Below are positions 56,485 through 64,000 of a stretch of DNA of 64,000 nucleotides, piece by piece. Every line of letters starts with the position of its first letter. The stretch's first letter is position 1. Under the pieces are notes generated by a model that worked only from the letters and a program-made list of their open reading frames with translations, was not told the DNA's origin and searched no databases. A program made the position numbers and the translations under genes. This DNA comes from Marivirga arenosa (GTDB lineage: Bacteria; Bacteroidota; Bacteroidia; Cytophagales; Cyclobacteriaceae). The stretch is taken from positions 994,001 through 1,058,000 of the forward strand of contig NZ_CP129970.2 of the NCBI RefSeq assembly GCF_030503895.2, written 5' to 3'.

Positions 56485-56552
56485 AATTATTGTTAACCTA
56501 CACTAAAATAAAACACACACCTGTATAGTACTTAAATCCTATAAATTCTTAG

Positions 56553-56936
56553 TTAAGATTTCAACCAAGTTCTAGCTTCTTCTAAGCTATTGAAATATTG
56601 AAAGTTGAGTTTCCCTTTCTGCTTATCTAAAATATTTTTTGCCGCAAACTTTCTAAATACATCCTTTGAAACTACAACGGCAATCTTATCTACTTCCTGA
56701 GCAGCACGCGGTATCAAATCATTTGAAACCCATTGTTGATCTTGTAATGATAAAACACCAGCATCAGTATTATTCTGTAACCAATTATTGATTTCTGGTT
56801 TTTTGCTTAATTCGTAATTAGCTTCCATTACCTGGCGATAATCATCAGTTGAAACAGCCCCTTTGAAAGTGATCATTGCAGCACTTAATTCTTGTACTTC
56901 TTCGATTTTAATGTTTTCTGAAATTGTTGTAGTCAT
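56553..56936 (-). CDS. STAS/SpoIIAA-like domain protein
   Basis: The ATG at 56936 (MTTTISEN) gives 127 residues. The pattern EEVQELSAAMITFKGAVSTDDYRQVMEANYEL ... VDKIAVVVSKDVFRKFAAKNIL ... YFNSLEEARTWL fits the SpoIIAA-like fold common in Bacteroidota: alternating strands and helices and the closing EEARxWL helix. These small cytoplasmic proteins have no assigned function. Single gene. Confidence 0.7.
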   Translation of the reverse strand: MTTTISENIKIEEVQELSAAMITFKGAVSTDDYRQVMEANYELSKKPEINNWLQNNTDAGVLSLQDQQWVSNDLIPRAAQEVDKIAVVVSKDVFRKFAAKNILDKQKGKLNFQYFNSLEEARTWLKS

Positions 56937-57203
56937 GTTCAATTGGAAATAAATAATAGTACAAAGCTAATATATAATTATAAGATAAAAGGAAGCAGGA
57001 ATTTAATAAAATTACAGAAGTAGTTAAAAAGTCTTTTTACAAGTTTTTCATTTAGATGAATCTGATTTAATGTTAAATAGTACCATTTAAAATACTTAAG
57101 GATTAAGAAACAATAATTACCGATTGATTACTTTTGAATTCTGCTTTAAATGAAGACGTAATAAAATTTTGTTTTATTTAATTTCGCCTATAAAATTAAC
57201 TGA

Positions 57204-57434
57204 ATGAAAAACTATAGCCCCCAGCAGTTAGCATTGAGGAACGGACAAGATAGAGAGGAAATATGGATTGCTTACAAAGGTATTATATATGATGTTAGCA
57301 ATTCTAGGTTGTGGAAAAATGGTACACATTACGAACACTGGTCAGGTCAAGACTTAACGGATGAGCTTAAGGATGCCCCTCATACAGAAAGAGTATTCGA
57401 AAAACTTGAAATTATTGGAAAACTAACGAACTGA
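57204..57434 (+). CDS. cytochrome b5-like heme/steroid-binding domain protein
   Basis: The 76-residue protein matches the short bacterial b5-like domain: YSPQQLALRNGQDREEIWIAYKGIIYDVSNSRLWKNGTHY split over the first strands, then HWSGQDLTDELKDAPHTERVFEKLEIIG. The two His (in THYEHW and APH) may be heme ligands. No membrane segment. Its 3' end overlaps the convergent Na/Pi transporter gene by 12 bp. Confidence 0.88.
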   Translation: MKNYSPQQLALRNGQDREEIWIAYKGIIYDVSNSRLWKNGTHYEHWSGQDLTDELKDAPHTERVFEKLEIIGKLTN

Positions 57435-58568
57435 ATCTTTTTTATCAGAATTATTAGCTTGATCTCGTTCCTCATTCAATTCAATTTTATGATCCCTTGC
57501 TTTAATGCCATCTTCTTTATTAAAAGATATCAGGATAAACGGAATTAAGAAGAAGGTCAGAATAATATAAGCAAAACCTGCTATTCTAAATCTCATCGCT
57601 AACCTGCCAAATGACTTAGCCATTTTAACCGGTATATTTCTAATGATTGGAAATGGAAGGAATATTAAAACTCCAATTAAATTAAAGAATAAGTGCACTA
57701 ATGCTATACTTACTGCTGCTTCAGATTTAAATAAAGCTGCAATTAATGCCGTGATCGTAGTACCAATATTAGCCCCCAAGATAAAAGTGAAACTTTGTTT
57801 TAAATTAATTTTACGAGTAGCCACAAAAGGTACAATTACTGAGGTAGTTACCGAACTACTTTGAACACCCGCAGTAAAAACGGTTCCCCAAAAAAATGAT
57901 TTATAAGGACTACCAAAGAAGTAACGCTGCAAAAATTCTTTTGAGCCACCTGTAATAGATTTATACAAAGTTTTAGATAGAAACTTAACCGCTACAGCAA
58001 GTAAAACAAAAGATAAAGTCGCTAACAATAACGGATATGGAATTAATTCACCTAAATAAAGAACAAAGGGTTTTGTCAATAAGAAATATCTAAATTCATT
58101 TTGTTGAGCAACATAATCAGCACCTAAAATAAAACTTGAGGTAGCCGAAGATAAACTAGATAATACTCCATAATTATATTCCAAAGGGAATAATATTGCA
58201 ACAACTAGTATATTAAAAAAATCATGGACAACCCCTGCACTAATTGCTTTTCTGAATTCATCTCGCTGTGTAATAAAGCTTAAGGATACTAGAGTACTGG
58301 TTAAAGTAGTTCCAATATTAGCTCCCATTATCATGGGAATAGCATCGGAAAAATCTAAAGAGCCAGAAGCCACCACTGCCACTATCATGGAAGTACTTGT
58401 ACTACTACTCTGAATTATGGCAGTAATTAATAAGCCAATAAACAAACTAATAAATGGATTTGCTGTAAGGTTAATGATAGAGTCAGCAACATCTTTATTT
58501 AAAAGTCGGAAAGAATACCCTATAAAATCTATAGCTAATAGAAATAGAAAAATATTAAACGCAATCAA
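57423..58568 (-). CDS. Na/Pi cotransporter family protein
   Basis: The protein has the duplicated PNaS signature: IIQSSSTSTSMIVAVVASG near 49 and GVQSSSVTTSVIVPFVATR in the second half, each followed by MGANIGTT/LGANIGTT. About eight membrane segments and a charged C-terminal tail. It imports phosphate with sodium. The start is unclear: the TTG at 58568 is preceded by AAAGGGGAG, but the frame stays open to a stop near 58636 and the extra residues (SWQSILKRGA) look coding, without an ATG. Confidence 0.92.
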   Translation of the reverse strand: MIAFNIFLFLLAIDFIGYSFRLLNKDVADSIINLTANPFISLFIGLLITAIIQSSSTSTSMIVAVVASGSLDFSDAIPMIMGANIGTTLTSTLVSLSFITQRDEFRKAISAGVVHDFFNILVVAILFPLEYNYGVLSSLSSATSSFILGADYVAQQNEFRYFLLTKPFVLYLGELIPYPLLLATLSFVLLAVAVKFLSKTLYKSITGGSKEFLQRYFFGSPYKSFFWGTVFTAGVQSSSVTTSVIVPFVATRKINLKQSFTFILGANIGTTITALIAALFKSEAAVSIALVHLFFNLIGVLIFLPFPIIRNIPVKMAKSFGRLAMRFRIAGFAYIILTFFLIPFILISFNKEDGIKARDHKIELNEERDQANNSDKKDSVR

Positions 58569-58658
58569 TGCTCCCCTTTTCAGGATCGATTGCCAACTTT
58601 GTTTAGTATGTAGAACAGAGGTTTTAATGATTTAATATTTTAAGGTTATTTCAAAGTG

Positions 58659-58666
58659 CAAAAATA
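58659..58666 (-). promoter_or_regulatory. candidate -7 element of the Na/Pi cotransporter gene
   Basis: The minus strand reads TATTTTTG, matching TAnnTTTG, followed by CACTTTG. It lies about 90 nt upstream of the TTG start and 30 nt upstream of the open frame's first codon. Confidence 0.5.
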
Positions 58667-58852
58667 TAATCTTAAAAAAGGAATTTTGCATTTAAGAAGT
58701 AAAACAATTGTTAAGAATAAAAGTGCAGAAAAACAGCAAATAAAGCTATTTTTAAATTTTAACTTAAAAGTAAATTAAGTTAATGTGAATACTATTAATA
58801 ATTAAGTAATATAGTTAATCATTTTTTAACTCATTGTTTCACTAAGAATAAT

Positions 58853-58860
58853 TAGATTTG
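58853..58860 (+). promoter_or_regulatory. candidate -7 element of the PiT-like gene
   Basis: TAGATTTG matches TAnnTTTG, 50 nt upstream of the ATG. A TTG stands 16 nt upstream. Confidence 0.5.
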
Positions 58861-58910
58861 TGCTTGAAAAATAAAATTGCTTAAGCGGCAATATTGAATA
58901 ATATTATTTT

Positions 58911-60050
58911 ATGGCTAAAAAAGCATTTGAAAAGTATAATAGAAGCCGGGTCACAGAGGTAACTTACCGCACCTTTGAGATTGCCAGAAGAGAAAAAGCT
59001 TTTATTACCCTTATCGCTGTTTTAACTTTCCTTTGTGGAATATTTACTCCTTATCCTAATATTGCAATGTGGATAGGTTTTGGTATTGCTGCTTATTCGG
59101 CAATTGCAAATGACAGTATTCAAACTATAGGAACCTTTATCGCTTCTAACAGCCATAGAAAATGGTGGATTCTCTGGTTATTCATGGGCTTAATATTTTT
59201 AGCAACGGTTACCTACAGTTGGGTTGTTTATGATGGCGATGTGAGTCATCAACGATTAGCCTCAAAAGGATTTAATGAAGCCCCTGAAACTTTTAGCTTT
59301 TTACAATTAGCCGCTCCTGTTTTACTCTTAATCTTAACCAGATTAAGAATGCCTGTATCTACTTCTGTACTACTTTTAAGTGCATTTTCTACTCAGGCAA
59401 GTTCAATAGGAAAAGTATTATCAAAAAGCTTCTCAGGTTACATTTTAGCTTTTGTAGTGGCTTTTATAGTATGGATTTTAGTTAAAAAGTTAGTCTCAAA
59501 ATATTTTACAAGTAGAAAGCCTGCAAAATTCTGGACTCCTTTGCAATGGGTAACAAGTGGAGCACTTTGGTCCATTTGGATTGCTCAAGATGCTGCCAAC
59601 ATTGCTGTATTTTTACCTAGAAGTTTAGGCATTTATGAATTTATTGGATTTGCCGGATTCATTTTTATTGGTTTAGGCGTACTATTCTTCCTAAAAGGAG
59701 ATCGAATTCAAGGCATTGTAAATGAAAAAGCTGGAGTAACCGATGTAAGAGCTGCTACTTTAGTTGACTTAATATATGCCATACTTTTATACTATTTCAA
59801 AGTAATAAGCACCATTCCTATCAGTACTACATGGGTATTTATAGGTTTATTGGGTGGAAGAGAATTAGCGATTGCGCTAGGAAAAAAACGAGCAAAGAAA
59901 CGCAAGAAGTCTTCTGCTAAGGCAGGTAAACTCTTGGGAAGAGATTTCCTTTACGCTACTATAGGTTTGATTCTTTCTTTACTATTAGCATTCGCTATTA
60001 ATTCTGATTTAAGAGAAGACGTTTTGGAAAGTATCACAAGTGTGTTTTAA
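58911..60050 (+). CDS. PiT-family inorganic phosphate transporter-like protein
   Basis: The 379-residue protein has nine to ten membrane segments and the PHO4/PiT motif AIANDSIQTIGTFIAS (about 61-76), with a second, weaker copy in the half where IAQDAANIAVFLPR stands. PiT proteins take up phosphate with protons or cations. The family in this phylum often carries such shortened second motifs, so transport of another anion is possible. Divergent to the Na/Pi cotransporter gene. Confidence 0.82.
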   Translation: MAKKAFEKYNRSRVTEVTYRTFEIARREKAFITLIAVLTFLCGIFTPYPNIAMWIGFGIAAYSAIANDSIQTIGTFIASNSHRKWWILWLFMGLIFLATVTYSWVVYDGDVSHQRLASKGFNEAPETFSFLQLAAPVLLLILTRLRMPVSTSVLLLSAFSTQASSIGKVLSKSFSGYILAFVVAFIVWILVKKLVSKYFTSRKPAKFWTPLQWVTSGALWSIWIAQDAANIAVFLPRSLGIYEFIGFAGFIFIGLGVLFFLKGDRIQGIVNEKAGVTDVRAATLVDLIYAILLYYFKVISTIPISTTWVFIGLLGGRELAIALGKKRAKKRKKSSAKAGKLLGRDFLYATIGLILSLLLAFAINSDLREDVLESITSVF

Positions 60051-60074
60051 ATACTCTTTTTAGCTAAGTGAATT

Positions 60075-60479
60075 CTACCAGATAGACTCACCAGTCTGTT
60101 CTTTCCAAACTGTTGAATCGTCTATTCTTAATAATTCATTATTCTGGATAATTTTAAATTCAATATTTTCAAATTGGGAATTACCACCTTCTTCTGAAAA
60201 GATGATGACTTTGTTTTTTTTAACAGTATAGCTAACCTCATAAATTATATCGGTTAACATAATCGTGGCATTATCTTCATCAATGAACTCAAGTTGCTGA
60301 TGGCAATTAATGAAAAAATTAGAATCAACTTGAGCTTTTTCACATTCCTCTTCAGTATCATAAAAAAGATGATTGTAAATCTTACCTGAAAAATTAGCAT
60401 TCAAGTCATTGATACTTGAACATTGGAATGATATTAACGCAAATAAACAGGAAATTATCAAAAATATTAAAGGCCGCAT
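60075..60479 (-). CDS. small lipoprotein of unknown function
   Basis: The ATG at 60479 (MRPLIFLIISCLFALISFQC) gives 134 residues with a lipobox Cys near 20. The rest is a short beta-rich chain with two further Cys (EECEKAQ, NCHQQLEF) that could form a disulfide. I do not recognise the family. It ends 24 bp after the convergent PiT-like gene. Confidence 0.65.
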   Translation of the reverse strand: MRPLIFLIISCLFALISFQCSSINDLNANFSGKIYNHLFYDTEEECEKAQVDSNFFINCHQQLEFIDEDNATIMLTDIIYEVSYTVKKNKVIIFSEEGGNSQFENIEFKIIQNNELLRIDDSTVWKEQTGESIW

Positions 60480-60558
60480 AACTTGAATTTTAGTGATTGA
60501 CAACTATAACTAATAATTAGTTGGAAGTTAAAATAAAGAATAAGAACTAGAATCTATA

Positions 60559-62025
60559 TTATAAAAGAGAGTCTCCTTTAAATATTTCCATTTCTAATAG
60601 ATCCTGTTCAGCAGCTATTCTTTCAGGACTTTTTGTCTCTAATCCTCTTAAGTGCCGATCGAAAAATGAGATCGTCAACTCAGTTATTATTCTGTTTCCT
60701 AAATAAGGATTAATCTCACCCGTTCCTGCTACTGAATTAAGTGTTACCATGAACGGTATATCCATGAAATTTGCATGAGCTGATTTTAACAACTTTGCTT
60801 CATAGAAATAATCAGTACTCTTTTTCTTATAGATATGGGAGTTGATGTCTTCATGATCAGCCGGCCAATCTGCGGAAACATATAAATACGGGATATGGTA
60901 AACTGTATCAATTTTACTACCCCATTGAATTCCGTCTAAATTAACAGCAGCCTTAATTCTATTATCTTTCATAGCCAAATTTCCAGCTGTACCCCCTCCA
61001 ACGGAGTGACCTAATGCCCCTATCCTATCCAAATCAAGCTTTCCTTTCAATAAACCCTTATTGTTCCAATCATTCAGTAAATTGGTGATAAAAACCATAT
61101 CTTTTGCCCATCTATCTTGAATATGGCCTTCAAAATAGTCTTGGATTGCATCTCTAACGATCGGATGTCTTTGATCATAACTCAGACTATCTTTAAAAGC
61201 ATCAATAACAGGCCCCATTTTCTCCATGAAATGAGCTGATATCTTTCTCTGATAATCATAATCAAAATATTTTTTACGACCATCTGGAAAAGTAACACCC
61301 AGGCTTTCATAAGTATGGTTCATATTAATAATTACATAACCATGACTAGCAAGTTCAGTTAGCAAAGCATAATAAGCTGTAGCTTTAGAACCATAACCGT
61401 GTGAAAATAAAATTACAGGAAATTTCCCATCGGCCACTTGAGCATTTTTATAAACATATGTTTCAACCTGATCTAAATAATTAAGAGCAGATGCAGGTAA
61501 ACCATACTTTGTGGCAAAGCCTTCTCTACTTGCTTGATCTACATAGCGTTCAGCTTCTAATTCTTCTTTTTCTGTCTGAACTGGGTACCAGACTTTCACC
61601 ATTAGTTCTCTTTTATCTGTAGGATCTTCTGTAATCAATTCATCCAGATTAGTTTTTACATAAAAGGATTCAGATCCGACCTTATACTCACCAGTAGGTT
61701 TTGGGAGATCAAAAACGGGTAATACAATAGGTAAAAGCCAAGAAACACTTAATACTATAAGCATTAAAAAATAGCCTAATCCTCTTAAAAAACTAAACTT
61801 AGCTTTTTGACTAATATCTACAGCTTTTATGCGCCATACTAATACAACTACAAGCAAATAAGCTGGGAACATTTGCCATCGAAAACCCTCTATTAAAAGG
61901 TGTAGAATTAAAACTGATCCTAAAATTGCAAATAAATAGTTTGACTTAATCCTTTGTAATAAAGGGCGCTTAATAAATGGAAGAATTGTAACACATAACA
62001 ACAAGATAATTTCAAAGAGTCTCAT
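60559..62025 (-). CDS. PAF-acetylhydrolase/dienelactone hydrolase-like membrane-anchored protein
   Basis: The 488-residue protein has three to four N-terminal membrane segments (about 1-115) and an alpha/beta-hydrolase domain like PAF acetylhydrolase (PF03403): VWYPVQT, VILFSHGYGSKATAYYAL (oxyanion region) and the nucleophile in GALGHSVGGGTAG. The catalytic His is probably in LKSAHANFMD. It hydrolyses an ester or lipid; the substrate is unknown. Confidence 0.85.
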   Translation of the reverse strand: MRLFEIILLLCVTILPFIKRPLLQRIKSNYLFAILGSVLILHLLIEGFRWQMFPAYLLVVVLVWRIKAVDISQKAKFSFLRGLGYFLMLIVLSVSWLLPIVLPVFDLPKPTGEYKVGSESFYVKTNLDELITEDPTDKRELMVKVWYPVQTEKEELEAERYVDQASREGFATKYGLPASALNYLDQVETYVYKNAQVADGKFPVILFSHGYGSKATAYYALLTELASHGYVIINMNHTYESLGVTFPDGRKKYFDYDYQRKISAHFMEKMGPVIDAFKDSLSYDQRHPIVRDAIQDYFEGHIQDRWAKDMVFITNLLNDWNNKGLLKGKLDLDRIGALGHSVGGGTAGNLAMKDNRIKAAVNLDGIQWGSKIDTVYHIPYLYVSADWPADHEDINSHIYKKKSTDYFYEAKLLKSAHANFMDIPFMVTLNSVAGTGEINPYLGNRIITELTISFFDRHLRGLETKSPERIAAEQDLLEMEIFKGDSLL

Positions 62026-62199
62026 AATATTCTTGATTTGATTTTATATGAACCAAAGCTAGAACTAGGCTATTTTAAAATCAATGTCATATAACACCCT
62101 AAATAAGTTATCTATCGATAATTCTAAAATTAACTGAGAATCAAAATCTTTTAAGTGATTTTGATAACTGAAGAATTCAAAATGTATACTATTCGCTAT

Positions 62200-63246
62200 C
62201 TAAACTGCTTGTGTTTTAAAATATTTATTGCGCAGCCAAAAAGATACTTTTACCAATAAAATTAGTGCTGGAACTTCAACTAATGGTCCAATTACTCCCG
62301 CGAATGCCTGACCTGAGTTTAGGCCAAAAACTGCAATCGCAACTGCAATGGCTAATTCAAAATTATTACCCGCTGCCGTAAAGGCTACAGAAGCCGTTTT
62401 ATCATATTTTGCTCCTACAGCTTTTGAAATAAAAAAGCCTATTAGAAACATTAAAGCAAAGTAAATTAATAGAGGAACGGCTATAATAAGAACATCCATT
62501 GGTATTTTTACAATTAGTTCTCCTTTCAAAGAAAACATAACAAGAATCGTAAACAGCAGTGAAATTAAAGTTAAGGGAGAAATAGTTGGTATAAATATTT
62601 CTTTATACCACTTTTCTCCTTTCCAGTTCACTAAAATAATTCTGCTTAGTATTCCTAATAAAAAGGGGATACCTAAATATATCGCTACACTTTCAGCAAT
62701 TGTAGTAATTGAAATATCCACGATAGATCCTTCAAATCCAAAATAGGGCGGAAGTATGGTTATAAAAATCCATGCATAAAATGAATAGGCAAAAACTTGA
62801 AAAATACTGTTTAGCGCTACTAATCCTGCTCCATATTCACTATTTCCATCAGCTAGGTCGTTCCAAACTAAAACCATGGCTATGCAACGAGCTAATCCTA
62901 TTAAAATTAAGCCCACCATATATTCTGGGTAATCACTTAGAAAAATGATAGCCAGGAAAAACATTAAAAATGGACCTATAATCCAGTTTAACACAAGTGA
63001 AGTGGATAGTATTTTAACGTTTTTGAAGACCTTTGGAAGTAATGCATAATTAACTTTTGCTAGAGGTGGATACATCATTAGAATCAATCCAATTGCAATT
63101 GGGATATTTGTAGTACCTGATTTAAATGTATTGATAACTTCGGGTAAATTAGGAAAAAAGTATCCTAGACCAACTCCTGCAGCCATCGCTGCAAAAATCC
63201 AAAGTGTTAGGTTTTTATCTAAAAAACTTAATTTCTTCACTGCCAT
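62200..63246 (-). CDS. acr3: arsenite efflux permease ACR3
   Basis: The 348-residue protein has ten membrane segments and ACR3 motifs: [29 protein letters not shown] (with the essential Cys), and [18 protein letters not shown]. It exports arsenite using the membrane potential. Its start overlaps the last base of the arsenate reductase gene, so both are co-translated. Confidence 0.96.
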   Translation of the reverse strand: MAVKKLSFLDKNLTLWIFAAMAAGVGLGYFFPNLPEVINTFKSGTTNIPIAIGLILMMYPPLAKVNYALLPKVFKNVKILSTSLVLNWIIGPFLMFFLAIIFLSDYPEYMVGLILIGLARCIAMVLVWNDLADGNSEYGAGLVALNSIFQVFAYSFYAWIFITILPPYFGFEGSIVDISITTIAESVAIYLGIPFLLGILSRIILVNWKGEKWYKEIFIPTISPLTLISLLFTILVMFSLKGELIVKIPMDVLIIAVPLLIYFALMFLIGFFISKAVGAKYDKTASVAFTAAGNNFELAIAVAIAVFGLNSGQAFAGVIGPLVEVPALILLVKVSFWLRNKYFKTQAV

Positions 63247-63860
63247 TATCTATTATTAATTTGAGAGAATACATAATAAAACTCTGATGCAATCTGCATA
63301 CTTCTTTCTATATATTTTTCTTTCTGGATTTCGGTATTATCAAATTGCTTAGGGTCTTCAAAAGTAATAGCAAATTTCTGATCGGCACCATTCACAATAG
63401 GACAAGCTTCATATGCAGCATCACAGGTCATAATAGCACCAAAGTTTGATTTTGGATTAAAATTATGCTTAAGGCCCTTAGAAAATCCTATTATAGGATG
63501 TGCATTATCAGCATATTTAATACTGTAAACAGGATTGGAGCCTGCAGAAAGTTTATTTATCACAAATCCCGAAGATTCTAATACATTAACCACCTCTGGA
63601 AACAAAGCGGTAGCTTCAGTACCCGCTGAATAACAATTAACTCCATTTATGCCAAAATAATAAGAAAAAGTTTGAGCCCAAATTTGCGATAAATGACTTC
63701 TTCTCGAATTATGGGTGCAAATAAAATTCAAATTAACCTTTTCCTGATTATTAATTTTATGCTGGATATATTCAATAAGAGGTTTTAGATTTTCTTCCCT
63801 TTCTAAAGAAATTGAAAAATCTCGAATTTGCTCTATTGTTACTTTTAGATTTTCAAACAC
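63246..63860 (-). CDS. arsenate reductase, low-molecular-weight phosphatase type
   Basis: The 204-residue protein has the phosphatase loop CTHNSRR (C48, R54, CX5R) as in ArsC/LMW-PTP proteins, and [15 protein letters not shown] with the resolving Cys pair. It reduces arsenate for export by ACR3. The start is GTG at 63860, since a stop lies shortly upstream and no ATG is available. Bacteroidota ars operons often contain this longer form. Confidence 0.93.
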   Translation of the reverse strand: MFENLKVTIEQIRDFSISLEREENLKPLIEYIQHKINNQEKVNLNFICTHNSRRSHLSQIWAQTFSYYFGINGVNCYSAGTEATALFPEVVNVLESSGFVINKLSAGSNPVYSIKYADNAHPIIGFSKGLKHNFNPKSNFGAIMTCDAAYEACPIVNGADQKFAITFEDPKQFDNTEIQKEKYIERSMQIASEFYYVFSQINNR

Positions 63861-63889
63861 GGTATGTTAGTTTCTATTTTTATCTTCTA

Positions 63890-64000
63890 TTAACAACAGT
63901 TTCCGTTTGGATCGCAAACTGATTCATTTAAATCAGCTAGCTTTAATTTTGGTTTACTATTAGGTATACCACAATTATCTTTTACCAAACAATCAGTTTG
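63890..64000 (-). CDS. C-terminal end of a DUF6428-like ars operon protein
   Basis: Only the last 36 residues are in the window; the gene continues beyond 64000. They contain DCLVKDNCGIPNSKPKLKLADL and end in a Cys-rich tail (VCDPNGNCC). Proteins of this type (DUF6428) sit between ArsR and ArsC in Bacteroidota arsenic operons and end in CC. The 29-bp gap to the arsenate reductase gene fits one operon. The family call rests on this short tail and context. Confidence 0.55.
   Translation of the reverse strand, partial: QTDCLVKDNCGIPNSKPKLKLADLNESVCDPNGNCC

Larger units (their letters stand above)
58569..58910. other. 342-bp region between divergent phosphate transporter genes
   Basis: It holds the two promoter candidates at 58659-58666 (minus) and 58853-58860 (plus), and the possible N-terminal extension of the minus-strand gene up to about 58634. 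The rest is very AT-rich and shows no gene. I see no clear Pho-box-like direct repeats. Confidence 0.45.

Overview
The window is an AT-rich stretch of a Bacteroidota chromosome, most likely order Cytophagales and possibly Marivirga-like (the genus is a weak guess). The evidence is a type IX secretion pair (porU, porV), many Bacteroidota-type promoters (TAnnTTTG at -7), a DUF4834 protein, a ribosomal protein S16 with a long Ala/Glu tail, and a CarB without the C-terminal regulatory domain. I see no insertion sequence, prophage or CRISPR array.

Layout. 1-4.9 kb: the end of a LytS-type sensor kinase, its LytTR response regulator, and a large surface lipoprotein with seven cadherin-like repeats. 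5-10.9 kb: an accessory stretch of membrane proteins (DoxX-like, DCC thiol-oxidoreductase fusion, CPBP protease, membrane thioredoxin), a GC-shifted intergenic element, and a broken secreted peptidase-like gene. 11.1-17.8 kb: tRNA-Ser, yihY, a thioesterase, mltG, a Sua5/YrdC protein, WbqC and clpC. 17.9-19.5 kb: an 87-aa ORF, three tandem tRNA-like RNAs on the minus strand, and a divergent Lrp/AsnC regulator. 19.5-32.8 kb: a TlpA-like lipoprotein, lgt, uvrA, a BASS transporter, DUF4834, carB, a methyltransferase/UbiA-like pair, and the rpsP-rimM-trmD and rplS genes. 33.3-39.6 kb: the 2-oxoglutarate dehydrogenase operon sucA-sucB-lpdA, with a four-helix-bundle gene flanked by 13-bp inverted repeats inserted in it. 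39.6-47.5 kb: a YkgJ protein and a five-gene minus-strand run (MBL hydrolase, pssA, porU, porV, M16-like). 47.7-57.4 kb: a FAD oxidoreductase, a TolB-like/barrel envelope protein, YicC, DUF6702, HupE-like, an M1 peptidase, a STAS-like protein and a cytochrome b5-like protein. 57.4-60.1 kb: two phosphate-transporter families, divergently transcribed. 60-64 kb: a small lipoprotein, a PAF-acetylhydrolase-like enzyme, and an arsenic operon (DUF6428-like, arsenate reductase, ACR3).

The most unusual feature is the 18.2-18.9 kb array. Each of its three RNAs can fold as a complete tRNA: 7-bp acceptor, Leu-like D arm, an anticodon arm with GUC in a tRNA-Asp-like loop, a canonical T arm and a G discriminator. 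In place of a normal variable loop each carries an 84-95 nt structured insert. The 39 nt covering the D and anticodon arms are identical in all three, while acceptor and T stems vary with compensating changes. A Bacteroidota -7 box precedes the array, and a perfect 21-bp palindrome lies between it and the divergent Lrp-family gene. I know of no described family with this architecture, but I could not search for one.
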